Shown here: positions 7,918 to 17,245 of the stretch, piece by piece | Numbering within the stretch: the stretch's first letter is position 1 | Layout: each line of letters starts with the position of its first letter | Source of the DNA: Streptomyces fulvoviolaceus | GTDB taxonomy: Bacteria; Actinomycetota; Actinomycetes; Streptomycetales; Streptomycetaceae | Assembly: GCF_000718165.1 (NCBI RefSeq) | Contig: NZ_JOEY01000075.1 | Location: 1 to 33,848, forward strand | Reading direction: 5' to 3' | DNA length: 33,848 nucleotides | The notes under the pieces: model-generated | What the model was told of the DNA's origin: nothing | The model's input: the letters and a program-made list of their open reading frames with translations, nothing else | Databases searched by the model: none | Made by a program: the position numbers and the translations under genes

Positions 7918-10900
7918 CTACTGCTGCTCGGTATTGCGCCGGTTGGCGATCGTGTCGGTGGAGGTGGCTCCGGCCCAGACGCGAACGCTGTCGATCGTTC
8001 CGGGGAAGTAACGCGCGGCAGCGCCGTTGATCTTCGCCCGGCCGATCTCGAACGCTCCGCCGCCCTGCCACAGGGCGGAGTACGGCACGCCGTCCTCATC
8101 GCCCATCAGAGCGCTGTCAACGTAGAGCTTGAGCGCGCCGAGCTTGGAGGTGTCATCGGGATCGGCTGCCGCCTGGGCGTCGTAGACGACCGTCAGCATG
8201 ACCCGTTCGCCCTGGTTGGCCGTGGTGAGGGCGGTGGACTCGCTCTCGGTCCAGACCGCCCCGGTGCCGTCCTTGTCGGGGCGGCCGAACGTCCACCGGC
8301 CCTGGGTGCTGCCGGCCGGCTGCTCGTACCAGACGCCCCAGGAGGACTGGCTCGTCCCCGACTGGCCGAACACCTGCACCGCGTACGACTTGCTGGTGTC
8401 GGCGAGCTTGGCGGGATCCAGCGTCACCCAGGCGGTCGCGGTGAACGAGCCGGAGTCGTCGACGACCGGACCGGTGGCGGTGGCATACGCGCTGGTGCCG
8501 TTCAGGGTCATCGTCTGCGTGGTCGTGCCCACTTCACCGGTATCCGGGTCACCGGTGGTGAACTGGGTGAGCGCGGCCCCGTTGAGGGTGAGGCTCCGGC
8601 CGAAGCCGCTGGTGTCCGTGACCGTGGTGCCGGTCGCGTTGGCCATGTCCGAGGCGTCCCACTTGGCGACGAGCGCCGGGACCGGGTCGCCAGCGGTGCC
8701 ATCGGACAGGTCCTCGTCCTCCAGCCAGGCGTCGTGGGCAACTTCGGTGTCCGCGAGCGCGCGGGACCAGGCCTTGACCTCGTCGATGGTGCCGGCGAAG
8801 TTCTCCTTGCCGGTCGCGGCGTGCCACAGCCGGCCGACCTGCAGACTTCCGGAAGCCTTCCACGGGGTCACTGTGAACGGCACCGGCTCGGCCTGCGGGA
8901 CGCCGTTGACGTAGAGCTGGATCGTCTGTCCCGCTGCGTCGTAGACACCGGCGAGATGGGTCCAGGCGTTCAGGACCGGCGGCTTCCCTCCGATCGAACG
9001 GGTGATCGCGGGACTGGTGACGTCCGTCTGGTGCCGGTTGAAGATCCAGGCGTCGTAGGCCGTGGAGTAGTACAGCTGGAACCCTGAGGCGTTCGTGCCC
9101 GCTTGAGACAGAACGGTGAAGTTGACGTCCTTCTTCGCCAGGCGCGCCCAGGCCGAGACGGTGAAGGACTTGGTGGTGTCCAGCACCGCGCCGGAGGTGG
9201 CGAGGTACGCGCTCGTGCCGTTGAACTTCGCCGCGCCGGAGCCACTGCGGGACAGGGTGTCCCAGGTGGCCCCCGAGGAGGTCAGTGGGTGCTGGGTGGC
9301 GGTGGTGGAGTCGGTGAGGGCGTTGTCCAGGTGCCAGATTCCCGAGGGCTGTTCGGCGCCCTTCACCAGGAAGCTGTAGTAGCCGGTCAGTGAACTGTGG
9401 CTGGCCGCGTCGTAGGCGAAGACCTGAAGGGTGTTCTCGCCCGCCTGGTTCGGCGTGATGGTTTGAGTGGTGGCCGTGCCCTTGGCGACGGGGATTGCGG
9501 GAGAGAGCGCGCCGCTGTTCAGCTTCCATTTGTAGCTGACGACGTCGGACTGGATCCCGGCCGTGGTGCTGTTGGTGTCCGCAGGGGTGAAGGTGAACTT
9601 GCCCGGCGTACCCACCCCGCCCGCGGCCGGGTCGGTCTCGGCCGGCTTGTAGACGCCATCCGCGCTGGTCACCACTGGAGGCGGCGGCGAGTCGGTGTCC
9701 ACCCTGAAGTAGCACCAGGACGACCAGGCCGAGTCCAGGACACCGGTGACGCCCCGGTCCGTCATGTAGTACGCCTGGGTCTTGACCCGCATCCGGTAGT
9801 CCGTCTGCGCCGGCAGATTGCTCGAGGGCGCCGCTGTGCGGGGGGCGTTGTCGGCCACCCAGGCGCCGTCCGGCGAGGTCGCGTACCAGGTACGGCTGGA
9901 GCCGTCGGCCTTCCACACCTCGAACATGGCGCGCAGCTGGGCCTGGCTGCCGTCCGCCGACTGCACCGAGGCCAGCATCTTCGGCGTGCTGTCGCTGGTG
10001 GCGAAGGGCAGCGTGGAGGCATTGCAGGCTCGCCCGGTGGTGCCCTGCTGGACGCCGTACGAGGTCGGCTTGCCCGGGTAGGACACATAGGTCACCGACA
10101 GCTTCGCGTCGTTGCGGAACCGCGCCCAGGCGCCCCCGTCGGTCTCGTCGTGCGCGGTCAGCGAGAAGGTGATCTGCGCTGCCTTGTCCGCGGCGTGGGA
10201 CGCGAGCGTGGTCGTCAGGTTCTCGTTCGTCTCCTCGTCCACGTTGTCGCTGAAGCGCACCCAGTTCGCCGGCTGCGATGGGGTGCACAGGCCGCCCCGC
10301 CCGTAGGCCACGTTCTTGTCGCCCATCAGGTCCACCCCGGTGGGGCGGGACGACCAGGTGGTGCTGGAGGAGATGGTCTTGTCCACGCGGCTCAGGTCAT
10401 ACCAGTGCGGATCGCAGGTGAACGTCCACTCCTGGTACACCTCCAGCGTCGCGTCCAAGACCTTCTTGCCGTGGATCGACGAGAGCGGATACTCGAAGTA
10501 CATGCGCTGGGTGTACGGGCTGTTGGAACAGAGGTAGCCGGCGTAGTTGGAGCAGCGCCCTACCCCCTTGTCCCCGTCGAACTCCCAGTACTTGGTGCCG
10601 TTGGAGGCCAGAGCCGTCCAGTCGCCCAGCGCGATGCCCTTGGTCGGAGGGTCGATGTAGAGCGGGAAGACGGTGTCCTCGCCGTGGAGCAGGGCCGGAT
10701 CGGGCGTAATCTCCAAGGTGGTGCCGGCGATCTTGAGCGGGATCTCGGCCGCCACGTCACCGCTGCTTGGGGCTTCGGAAGGGGCCGGCTCGCCCTTGGC
10801 GGCGGGCAGCGGGGCCGTCTCCGGCTCGCCCTCCACCTCTGCTGAAAAAGCAGTGCGGGCGAGTTGCGTGGTGACATTGGCGGTGGCCGGGGTGTCACCG

Positions 10901-11649
10901 GCCGAGTCCCACATCCGCCCCGCCGGGCTCTCGAAGACAGGAGTGCCATCGCCATCGCGCGCAACGAAACCGCCGTCGGCCGTCGGGGCGATGTCTAGGC
11001 CGCCGCCGGAGACGGTCATCCTGATCGTCGCGAGCGCCGGGTTCTTCGCCGCCTCCGCGGTCTTGACCACGAGCACCGAGGTGTAGCCAGAGCTCAGCGC
11101 GGTCAGTTTCAGATCGACGTCCGGGAGGACTTCGGCATAGGTGGCGCTGTCGCCGTCGAGCCGCGGCTCGGGGAGCGCAGTGGGCCAGCCGAGCTGCAAC
11201 TCGTGCCCCTCGTCCGCCAGCGTGACCAGTCCGTCCCCGCTGCCGCCGCCCGAGAAGGTGAGACCGGCCGTCGTGTTCTTCCCCCGCACAGAGCCGTCGG
11301 CGTCCCGCACGAGAGTGGTGTCGATGGCAGCCCAGGTGCCGTCGTCCTTCTGGGCACGGACCGGAGCCGCGTTCATCTCCTGCGTGAAGGTGCCGTCCGG
11401 GTTGGCGAAGACCTGGGACGACTCGGTGGTCGACTCGTCCACGGCCACACTCTCACCGGTCTCCGCCGCGAGAGCACTCGCCTCCGACTCCGGAGTCCTG
11501 TCAGCCGCTACCGAGGCGGCCCCGTCATCGGCAAGTGCCGCAGTCGCTCCGGCACTGACCAGCGGAACCGCACTCCCCAGGAGCGTGAGGACTACCACCC
11601 AACTCCGCGCGGCCTGACGCCAACCGCGCCCCCGTTGTTGCGTAAACAC
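7918..11649 (-). CDS. Secreted LamG/DNRLRE-domain protein, partner of the RHS toxin (1,243 aa)
   Basis: The protein starts at a GTG (11649) preceded by an AAGGGGA ribosome-binding site. It has a clear signal peptide: basic start, hydrophobic stretch WVVVLTLLGSAVPLV and an Ala-rich cleavage region. After an acidic Ala/Thr/Ser segment there is a beta-rich region with the DNRLRE-like pattern (about residues 320-540: RMYFEYPLSSIHGKK, LEVYQEWTFTCD). A fibronectin/Ig-like stretch follows, then two concanavalin/LamG jelly-roll domains (about 770-970 and 990-1235), each with a WHLDN- or AKWDA-type entry and a FAGTIDEVKAW or FPGTIDSVRVW exit. In Streptomyces such proteins commonly sit directly upstream of RHS genes and probably help display or anchor the toxin on the cell surface. 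That role is inference. No catalytic motif is visible. Confidence 0.85.
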   Translation of the reverse strand: MFTQQRGRGWRQAARSWVVVLTLLGSAVPLVSAGATAALADDGAASVAADRTPESEASALAAETGESVAVDESTTESSQVFANPDGTFTQEMNAAPVRAQKDDGTWAAIDTTLVRDADGSVRGKNTTAGLTFSGGGSGDGLVTLADEGHELQLGWPTALPEPRLDGDSATYAEVLPDVDLKLTALSSGYTSVLVVKTAEAAKNPALATIRMTVSGGGLDIAPTADGGFVARDGDGTPVFESPAGRMWDSAGDTPATANVTTQLARTAFSAEVEGEPETAPLPAAKGEPAPSEAPSSGDVAAEIPLKIAGTTLEITPDPALLHGEDTVFPLYIDPPTKGIALGDWTALASNGTKYWEFDGDKGVGRCSNYAGYLCSNSPYTQRMYFEYPLSSIHGKKVLDATLEVYQEWTFTCDPHWYDLSRVDKTISSSTTWSSRPTGVDLMGDKNVAYGRGGLCTPSQPANWVRFSDNVDEETNENLTTTLASHAADKAAQITFSLTAHDETDGGAWARFRNDAKLSVTYVSYPGKPTSYGVQQGTTGRACNASTLPFATSDSTPKMLASVQSADGSQAQLRAMFEVWKADGSSRTWYATSPDGAWVADNAPRTAAPSSNLPAQTDYRMRVKTQAYYMTDRGVTGVLDSAWSSWCYFRVDTDSPPPPVVTSADGVYKPAETDPAAGGVGTPGKFTFTPADTNSTTAGIQSDVVSYKWKLNSGALSPAIPVAKGTATTQTITPNQAGENTLQVFAYDAASHSSLTGYYSFLVKGAEQPSGIWHLDNALTDSTTATQHPLTSSGATWDTLSRSGSGAAKFNGTSAYLATSGAVLDTTKSFTVSAWARLAKKDVNFTVLSQAGTNASGFQLYYSTAYDAWIFNRHQTDVTSPAITRSIGGKPPVLNAWTHLAGVYDAAGQTIQLYVNGVPQAEPVPFTVTPWKASGSLQVGRLWHAATGKENFAGTIDEVKAWSRALADTEVAHDAWLEDEDLSDGTAGDPVPALVAKWDASDMANATGTTVTDTSGFGRSLTLNGAALTQFTTGDPDTGEVGTTTQTMTLNGTSAYATATGPVVDDSGSFTATAWVTLDPAKLADTSKSYAVQVFGQSGTSQSSWGVWYEQPAGSTQGRWTFGRPDKDGTGAVWTESESTALTTANQGERVMLTVVYDAQAAADPDDTSKLGALKLYVDSALMGDEDGVPYSALWQGGGAFEIGRAKINGAAARYFPGTIDSVRVWAGATSTDTIANRRNTEQQ

Positions 11650-11695
11650 GCCCCACCCGTCCCCTTAGTTTTTCCTTAAAAGAAGCTGTGGGGAT

Positions 11696-11714
11696 CATGT
11701 GTTGATCGCACATG
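11696..11714. promoter_or_regulatory. Palindrome CATGTG-N7-CACATG upstream of the LamG gene
   Basis: Perfect 6-bp arms (11696-11701 and 11709-11714) flank a seven-base centre, 47 bp upstream of the LamG start. The region 11650-11715 also contains an AT-rich patch (TTTTTCCTTAAAAG) that is unusual for this genome. A repressor site in the promoter of the LamG-RHS-immunity operon is plausible; no regulator gene adjoins it. Confidence 0.4.
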
Positions 11715-11859
11715 CTGGTCAACGGTGTCGTGCATCACATTGAGTTCTTTCCGCCCTGCCGGTAACGCGTGACCATCGACGAAGAGGCTCCTGCCACGCG
11801 GCGTCACGACCAAGACCCATCGCGCTCCACGAACTTCGAGCACTACCCGTCAGCGATCA

Positions 11860-12130
11860 ATCCGTCCATCGCGCACCTGCACCACCTCACCCGTCAACTG
11901 GCCGCGCATCCGCCGGAGATCGACTGCCTATGGCACGCCTTCTCGTGCCGGGACGGCAGGCCCTGCTGGTCTTGGCCCATCTGTGGCGTGACACCTACGC
12001 GCACCTGGCCTCCGGGGTCGACCTCGGGATCGCTACCGCCTATCGCTACATGCGCGAGGCCGTCGGCCACCCGGCTGCGGTCGCGTCCAGCCGCGCCGGG
12101 TTCATCAGGCCTTCTTCCTGATCGGACTGC
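11860..12130 (+). pseudogene. Decayed IS5-type transposase N-terminus
   Basis: In one plus frame the translation reads HLHHLTRQLAAHPPEID. After a frame change near 11930 it continues as GRQALLVLAHLWRDTYAHL and GVDLGIATAYRYMREAV. This matches the N-terminal HTH region of IS5-family transposases (pattern QALLVLAHLRxGDTYARLAAGFGxxxATAxRYxxEA). The reading frame breaks again after 12115 and no DDE catalytic region follows, so only a frameshifted N-terminal relic remains. No clear terminal inverted repeats are visible. The bases up to 12313 hold nothing else I can identify. Confidence 0.65.
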
Positions 12131-12313
12131 TGGAGAAGACGGTGCTCTAACCGGTTGCCCGTGCGTCGAGAAGTCGTCACGCCCCTTCCCCGGCGACTGG
12201 CCGCGACGCCGCCCTCGACGCTCAATCCGGATACCGGCATAGAGAAACGGCTGGTCAGCATCAGTGCCTCTGATACCTGAGCAGCGGTCTGCAGTGATTC
12301 CTACTGTGGTCTG

Positions 12314-14077
12314 TCAAATGATGGAGCGACAGGCGAGAGGGATCAAGGTGCCGGGCTCACCATCCCCGGCCGGGAGCACCTGTACGGCATCGGAAGGCAC
12401 TGAGAAAGTATTGCCCGACTCGGGGTCCCACAACGTCACCTGCCCATCGACCACACCGAACGTCCCGTACACCTGCTCGGGGTCCAGCCGGTTTCCGTAC
12501 AACGGAAGTTCATCCACCGGGCCGATCGGAGCCACGCAGACCGGTCGGGGATTGGCGCCGTAGTAGTGATCCGGTACCCGGCCCGCTCGCCACTGCCGTA
12601 CCGCGTCCTCGCCCGCCGCCGAGGCACCGTCCAATACGGTCACTGTCCACGCCAAGGTGATCGCCATGGCACCGGTCAGGGCGACGACCGGGAGGAGCAG
12701 GCGCAGCGTGCGGAGGCGAAAAAGGGGCCGCAGGTAGCCCCAGCAGGCCAGGAAGACGAGCGTGAGGGTTCCCGAGATGCCCAGCACATCTGCCGAGGCC
12801 AGGAACTGCCACGCCTCCGCGACATCCATCTCCTCTGCGCGGACATGAAACGCGGCACCGTAGAACGTGAACAGCACAGGGCTGAGCCCGCCGAAGGCCG
12901 GAATGGCCACCGGCAATAGCGCCACGAGCACCGCCACCAGAAACGGTCTCCGGCTACCCGCACGCGCCAGGTGCCGGATGCCTGCCGTGACGAACACCGC
13001 GCCTGCCAGGAGGAAGTGCATGCCGAGAGTCGTAGCCGGACTCGTCATCCAGGACACGAAGGCCGTGACTGCAAGGAGCGCTCCGCTGGTCGCAAGCGCT
13101 GCCAGCCATGCGTGCCACCGCTTGCGCCGGTGAACGACCACCTCCTCGTCGGACGGAGCATCTCCCTCGCCCCTGGCAGTCGTGCGGGGGCCGTCCGGCG
13201 CAGGCGGAGAGGTTCTGCGCCTGCGGACGGTACGGCGTTGACGACGTACCGAGGGAAGCATCACCGCTGCGCACCACCAGGTGAGCAGCGTCCAGGCCAC
13301 CACCGCTGGCAGAGCCAGCCACCACGGGCCCGTGGTAATCGGGATGCCGAGTACACCCGCCGCCCAGCTCAGCGCCACCGCCTTCAGCACCCAGCGGCGG
13401 CTGTCTACCACCTTGGTCCGGCGCATTCCGTTGTGGGCTTGGACCCGTCGCGGGAACGGGGGACGTACCCGCCCGCGACCGGCGCACCGCTGGGCTTCCT
13501 CGTACGAACCGAACAGCACGGTCCCGGTGTCGTGGAAGCCCATGCTTCGCGCTCGATCGAACAGCCACCGCCTCCACGGGTTGGAGTGCGTGCTGCGCGG
13601 TGCGCAGACGAACCAGTGCGGTTCCTGGCGACGCTGCCTGCGCAGCATCCTCGCACTCACCGGCCGCAGGTCCAGGTGGGCGTCGTCCGCCAGATCCTTG
13701 ACCTCCTGGACCGCCCACCGCTCCGGTCGGAGTCCGGAATCACGCCTGACGGGTATGGCGAGGGTGTAGACCGAGTTCCGGACCGCCTCATCCGGGAGAA
13801 CTCCGCCCGGCGTACGGACCGCCGGGTACGCCGCCTCATCAGCGTCCAGCACCTCCCAGCCCATCTCCTCGAACAACGCACGTGCGGTTCTTCGGTGTTC
13901 AGCCGGCCCGATAAGCGCCGCCCCCACCCGGACGGTGAGTAGCGCGTCGCCGTGTCCCAGGTTCGTCTGCACGAATTTCCTCCACTCTCGTAGCCACGGG
14001 AGCGGGTCTTCCCTCGTGAACGGGGTCTCTAAAACTGAACCGCAGGTTCTCGGAGCGCTCTTTAAACCCGTCTCCAC
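12314..14077 (-). CDS. Multi-span membrane protein of unknown function (587 aa or somewhat shorter)
   Basis: I do not recognise this family. The first ~230 residues are soluble and basic, with an alternating alpha/beta feel (LLTVRVGAALIGPAEHRR, GTVLFGSYEEAQRC). About eight hydrophobic segments follow: two at about 235-280, then a basic cytoplasmic loop (RRQRRTVRRRR) and a cluster from about 330 to 510. The C-terminal ~80 residues look extracytoplasmic and beta-rich (VDGQVTLWDPESGNTFSVPSDA), with two cysteines. The start is uncertain: a GTG at the VQTNLGHGDALLTV segment would remove about 36 residues. If the long start is right, Leu16 is encoded by TTA (14032-14030). It stands alone on the minus strand between transposase debris and the recombinase, so context gives no role. 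Confidence 0.6.
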   Translation of the reverse strand: METGLKSAPRTCGSVLETPFTREDPLPWLREWRKFVQTNLGHGDALLTVRVGAALIGPAEHRRTARALFEEMGWEVLDADEAAYPAVRTPGGVLPDEAVRNSVYTLAIPVRRDSGLRPERWAVQEVKDLADDAHLDLRPVSARMLRRQRRQEPHWFVCAPRSTHSNPWRRWLFDRARSMGFHDTGTVLFGSYEEAQRCAGRGRVRPPFPRRVQAHNGMRRTKVVDSRRWVLKAVALSWAAGVLGIPITTGPWWLALPAVVAWTLLTWWCAAVMLPSVRRQRRTVRRRRTSPPAPDGPRTTARGEGDAPSDEEVVVHRRKRWHAWLAALATSGALLAVTAFVSWMTSPATTLGMHFLLAGAVFVTAGIRHLARAGSRRPFLVAVLVALLPVAIPAFGGLSPVLFTFYGAAFHVRAEEMDVAEAWQFLASADVLGISGTLTLVFLACWGYLRPLFRLRTLRLLLPVVALTGAMAITLAWTVTVLDGASAAGEDAVRQWRAGRVPDHYYGANPRPVCVAPIGPVDELPLYGNRLDPEQVYGTFGVVDGQVTLWDPESGNTFSVPSDAVQVLPAGDGEPGTLIPLACRSII

Positions 14078-14208
14078 TCGATCGATTGAGAAGTCGATCG
14101 GTCAGAACCGCCGACTGGTTCCCGTGCCTAACCTGATGTTGGTCGGCCCCACGGCCTTCCCTTCCTGCATGCCGGGTCTGGCCTGGCTCCCGCACCAGTG
14201 ACCTGTAG

Positions 14209-14487
14209 GTGATGGCCATGCAGAGTCAGAGTCCGCTAACTGAGAACGAACCAAGACACCACCAGGCCCTCCCTGACGAGAGTCCTGCAACGTGGCGGTA
14301 CCAACAGCCGGGCCCCCGCGGCCGCCTCCGCTTCTCTGGCTTTGTGCGCGGCTCCACGGGCTGCCAGGAGTCGTGTGTCCACGCCGAGTTGGCCGAAGTC
14401 GTCTACGACCTCCTCGTCTGGGCTCAGACTGCCCGGAAGAGCGCCACACGGCGCTCGGCTGCGGATAGGGCGGGCAGCGCAGCATGA
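14209..14487 (+). CDS. Small hypothetical ORF upstream of the recombinase (92 aa)
   Basis: A GTG/ATG pair (14209/14212) follows a TAGGTG that could serve as a weak ribosome-binding site, and the frame runs to a TGA at 14487, 76 bp before the recombinase start. The product has two cysteines in a CQESC motif and a helix-forming stretch (HAELAEVVYDLLVWAQTA) but no family signature. It could be a small recombination-directionality or regulatory protein. It could equally be chance, because the opposite strand is also open here. Confidence 0.3.
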   Translation: MMAMQSQSPLTENEPRHHQALPDESPATWRYQQPGPRGRLRFSGFVRGSTGCQESCVHAELAEVVYDLLVWAQTARKSATRRSAADRAGSAA

Positions 14488-14563
14488 AACTTCTGGCAGC
14501 TGCACAGCCGGGATGGACGACGTCCGGCGTCGCACCGCGTGCGGATGGCCGTCGGAGGTGGCG

Positions 14564-16357
14564 ATGACGGTGACCCTCGGCCTGGCCGCGGGACTGTCGG
14601 ATGTGGCGGTGTCCCCCTTCGCCCCGCCCGGCGGGCTGCTGCACGGAGAGGTACGCCTGGCCTGGCTGGGGCGGTGTTCGACCCAGGAGCAACAGGACCC
14701 ACGGCAGTCGCTGTTGCGGCAGTTCGAGCGATGCCGCTCCGCGCTACCGGAGGCATGGGTAGTCGTGTGCCACTTCTACGACGTGGAATCCGGCCGGCTT
14801 GCACTGGACCAGCGAGGACGAGGCGGGAGCATTGAGCGCTTCGACGTACCCATCGCTCGGGACGGCGGCATCCAGGATCTGCTGGCCGAGGCCGTGCACC
14901 CCGGCCGCCGGTTCGATGCAGTGATCTGCGAGAGCACCGCCCGGGTGGCGCGCCGCATGTTCGAGAGCCTGTCGGTGGAGCGGGCGCTCGAGCAGGCCGG
15001 CGTGCCGCTGTTCGCCTGGAACGAGCCCATCAAGATCGGGGGCGGGCGGGCCCAGCAGATCCTGCAGCGCCGCATCAACCAGTCAGTGGCCGAGTACGAG
15101 GTCTTCAACGCCCTGGAGACCTCCTGGGGCGGGCTGTGCCTGCACGTGCGCGAGGGTTGGAACATCGGCAAACCCCCGTACGGATACACGGCCAGGCGCT
15201 ACCGGCACCCCAACCCGGTCAAGGCGGCCAAGGGGCAGACGAAGTCCCGGCTGGAGCCGGACGGCGCCCGCGCCCGCACGGTCACGCAGATCGCCCACTG
15301 GCGCCACCACGACCGGCTCGGCTACGCCGCCATCGTCGACCGCCTCAACGCCGACCCTGCCACCTACCCCCCGCCGGTCCCGCCCGGCGGCACCGCACGA
15401 GCCCGCGGCGCCTGGGGCAAATCCGCCGTCGCCGACCTGCTGCGCAACCCCAAATACACCGGCTACCAAGTCTTCAACCGGCGCGCCAGACGCTCCCGCA
15501 GCGGCGCCCACAACAACCCCACTCTGTGGGTGTGGTCACCGCAGCCGGTACACGAACCGCTGATCCCCAAGTGGATGTACGACGCCCTCACCACAGGGCG
15601 GCAGGCCGACCGAGGCTCCCGGGCCGGGAACACCATCAACATCCATCCGCAGACGAACCGCACCTACGTGCTGCGCGGCATGGTCCTGCATGCCTGCAAC
15701 AGGCGCATGTTCGGCAAACACCGCAACGGCATCACCTACTACTGCTGCCAACCCCAGGCCAACAACCGCGGCCGACCCGACGCCTACGCCAGCCACCCCA
15801 CGACCACATACATCCGCGAGGACCTCCTGCTGGACGCACTGGCCGCCTTCTACACCGACCACGTCCTGCGCCCTCACCAGCCCGATCTGCTGGCCACCGC
15901 CCTCGAACGCGCCCAGCATCGCAACGCGAGCCAACGCCAAGGCGAACGAGACCGCCTGCATCTGCTGGTGGACGACTTCGCCCGCCGCCAGCACAACCTC
16001 CTGCAACAGGCCCAGAACTGCACCGTCGACGACCCCTACGCCACCGCTCTCCGCCACACCTACAACGATCTGGAAGACCAGCGCGTCAACGCCCTCGGCG
16101 CACTCCGAACTCTCGGTACGACCACCTCTGCCGAGTCAGCCGACACCCTCGCCGAGCTTCTCGACGCCCTCCCCTACCTGGCCCGCCATCTCGCCGACGC
16201 CCCTGAACACCTGCAACGACGCCTGTTCGAGACCACCCAGCTCACCGTCCGCCTACACACCGACAGCGACGACATCTCCTTCCACATCACCCTGCCAGAG
16301 CAGCACCACCCGACCAGTACCTCGGCCGCTCTCACGGATGCAGCGCCGTGCTCATGA
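14564..16357 (+). CDS. Large serine recombinase (597 aa)
   Basis: The ATG at 14564 is preceded at the right distance by GGAGG, so I prefer it over the longer open frame from 14342. The N-terminal catalytic domain carries the nucleophile motif GRCSTQEQ (Ser39), a YDVESGR segment and the CESTARVARR region matching the conserved arginines. A recombinase domain follows (GWNIGKPPYGYTARRY ... LLRNPKYTGYQVFNR), then a degenerate zinc beta-ribbon (LHACNRRMFGKHRNGITYYCC) and a coiled-coil-rich C-terminus. Such enzymes integrate or excise phages and mobile elements by cutting attP and attB through a serine-DNA link. All catalytic elements look intact. It ends tail-to-tail with the DUF2637 gene, overlapping by six bases. 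No attachment core is evident. Confidence 0.9.
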   Translation: MTVTLGLAAGLSDVAVSPFAPPGGLLHGEVRLAWLGRCSTQEQQDPRQSLLRQFERCRSALPEAWVVVCHFYDVESGRLALDQRGRGGSIERFDVPIARDGGIQDLLAEAVHPGRRFDAVICESTARVARRMFESLSVERALEQAGVPLFAWNEPIKIGGGRAQQILQRRINQSVAEYEVFNALETSWGGLCLHVREGWNIGKPPYGYTARRYRHPNPVKAAKGQTKSRLEPDGARARTVTQIAHWRHHDRLGYAAIVDRLNADPATYPPPVPPGGTARARGAWGKSAVADLLRNPKYTGYQVFNRRARRSRSGAHNNPTLWVWSPQPVHEPLIPKWMYDALTTGRQADRGSRAGNTINIHPQTNRTYVLRGMVLHACNRRMFGKHRNGITYYCCQPQANNRGRPDAYASHPTTTYIREDLLLDALAAFYTDHVLRPHQPDLLATALERAQHRNASQRQGERDRLHLLVDDFARRQHNLLQQAQNCTVDDPYATALRHTYNDLEDQRVNALGALRTLGTTTSAESADTLAELLDALPYLARHLADAPEHLQRRLFETTQLTVRLHTDSDDISFHITLPEQHHPTSTSAALTDAAPCS

Positions 16358-17245
16358 GTGACTGCGCCCTCCGTTCACGTGCGACCCATCCACCGTGTCC
16401 GGGATCCGGCCGGTCCGCCGCCAGCGGGCCAGAACAGCCCGCCCGTAGTTGTTCGTGCCCGCCACCCGATCCAACTCCGCGCCACTGGCCACCCGCCCCG
16501 CAGCCAACTGCCGCCGGAAGTGCTCCCACATCACCTCCTCCGCCGTCGCCCCAGCAGGCCGAGACCGACCATCGCTCACCGGCCGAGGCTCCGTACCCCC
16601 CGTCTCGCCACCGCCCGTCGGCTCTCGGCTGCTTCGCGCCCACTCTCGCCGCACAGTCCCGGTCTCGTCTCGCTCCACCGGGTCCGCCCCGCGACCGTCC
16701 GCTCCTGCCGTCTCTCGGTCCACCTGCGAGCCGCCGTCTCGCCGAGTCTCGTCGCACAGCCCCGACTGATCATCCGGACTCTCGCCATGCTCGCGACCGA
16801 CGGGACGATGCACGAGCAACTCCACCGACAACAACAGGGCGACCGGCGGCCAGCCCGCCACCAGCATCGGCCGCCACGCGAGCGCCGGAGCGGCCGCGAC
16901 ATTCGCCGCCAACGACACCGCGATTCCAAGGAGGAATGCCAGCCACACCGCAGTTCGCGCTCGACGCCCCGCATTCGGAGACGAGTTCAGCAGACCCACC
17001 GTCGCAAGCAGCAACAAGCCATCCACCGACAACGGCCACAACGTCGCGCTCACCGCGTCCGCCCCGCCCAGCAGGGCGAACTCGCGCTGATGCACGTACG
17101 AGGCGTACCCGGCCACCGACGCCACCACCAGCGCACAGCCACGCCGCACCCACACCTCAACGCCGACACCCGTACCTGCGCCGCTCGGAGGAGCGTCACG
17201 GACACCCACAGACGCACCGCGCCGCGTTTCGTTCGGGGCGGTCAC
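16352..17245 (-). CDS. DUF2637 membrane protein with C-terminal HTH-like region (297 aa)
   Basis: The GTG start at 17245 follows an AAGGTGG ribosome-binding site. Residues about 30-155 contain the DUF2637 hallmarks: YVHQREFAL, LWPLSVDGLLLLATVGLL, GRRARTAVWLAFLLGIAVS and WPPVALLLSVELLVHR, making about four membrane spans. A low-complexity hydrophilic linker leads to a C-terminal segment (GAELDRVAGTNNYGRAVLARW) that resembles the helix-turn-helix tails seen on these proteins. The family is typical of Streptomyces plasmids and integrative conjugative elements and relates to spread (Spd) proteins; the exact function is unknown. Its stop overlaps the serine recombinase stop (convergent), supporting a shared mobile origin. 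Confidence 0.85.
   Translation of the reverse strand: MTAPNETRRGASVGVRDAPPSGAGTGVGVEVWVRRGCALVVASVAGYASYVHQREFALLGGADAVSATLWPLSVDGLLLLATVGLLNSSPNAGRRARTAVWLAFLLGIAVSLAANVAAAPALAWRPMLVAGWPPVALLLSVELLVHRPVGREHGESPDDQSGLCDETRRDGGSQVDRETAGADGRGADPVERDETGTVRREWARSSREPTGGGETGGTEPRPVSDGRSRPAGATAEEVMWEHFRRQLAAGRVASGAELDRVAGTNNYGRAVLARWRRTGRIPDTVDGSHVNGGRSHS

Noticed and set aside
9397..10845. 482-codon plus-strand frame opposite the LamG gene
   Set aside because: Arg/Gly/Val-rich artefact of high-GC coding DNA; the minus strand shows signal peptide and LamG domains.
14342..14563. Longer recombinase from 14342
   Set aside because: The extension is Ala/Arg-rich and unlike the family; GGAGG precedes the ATG at 14564.
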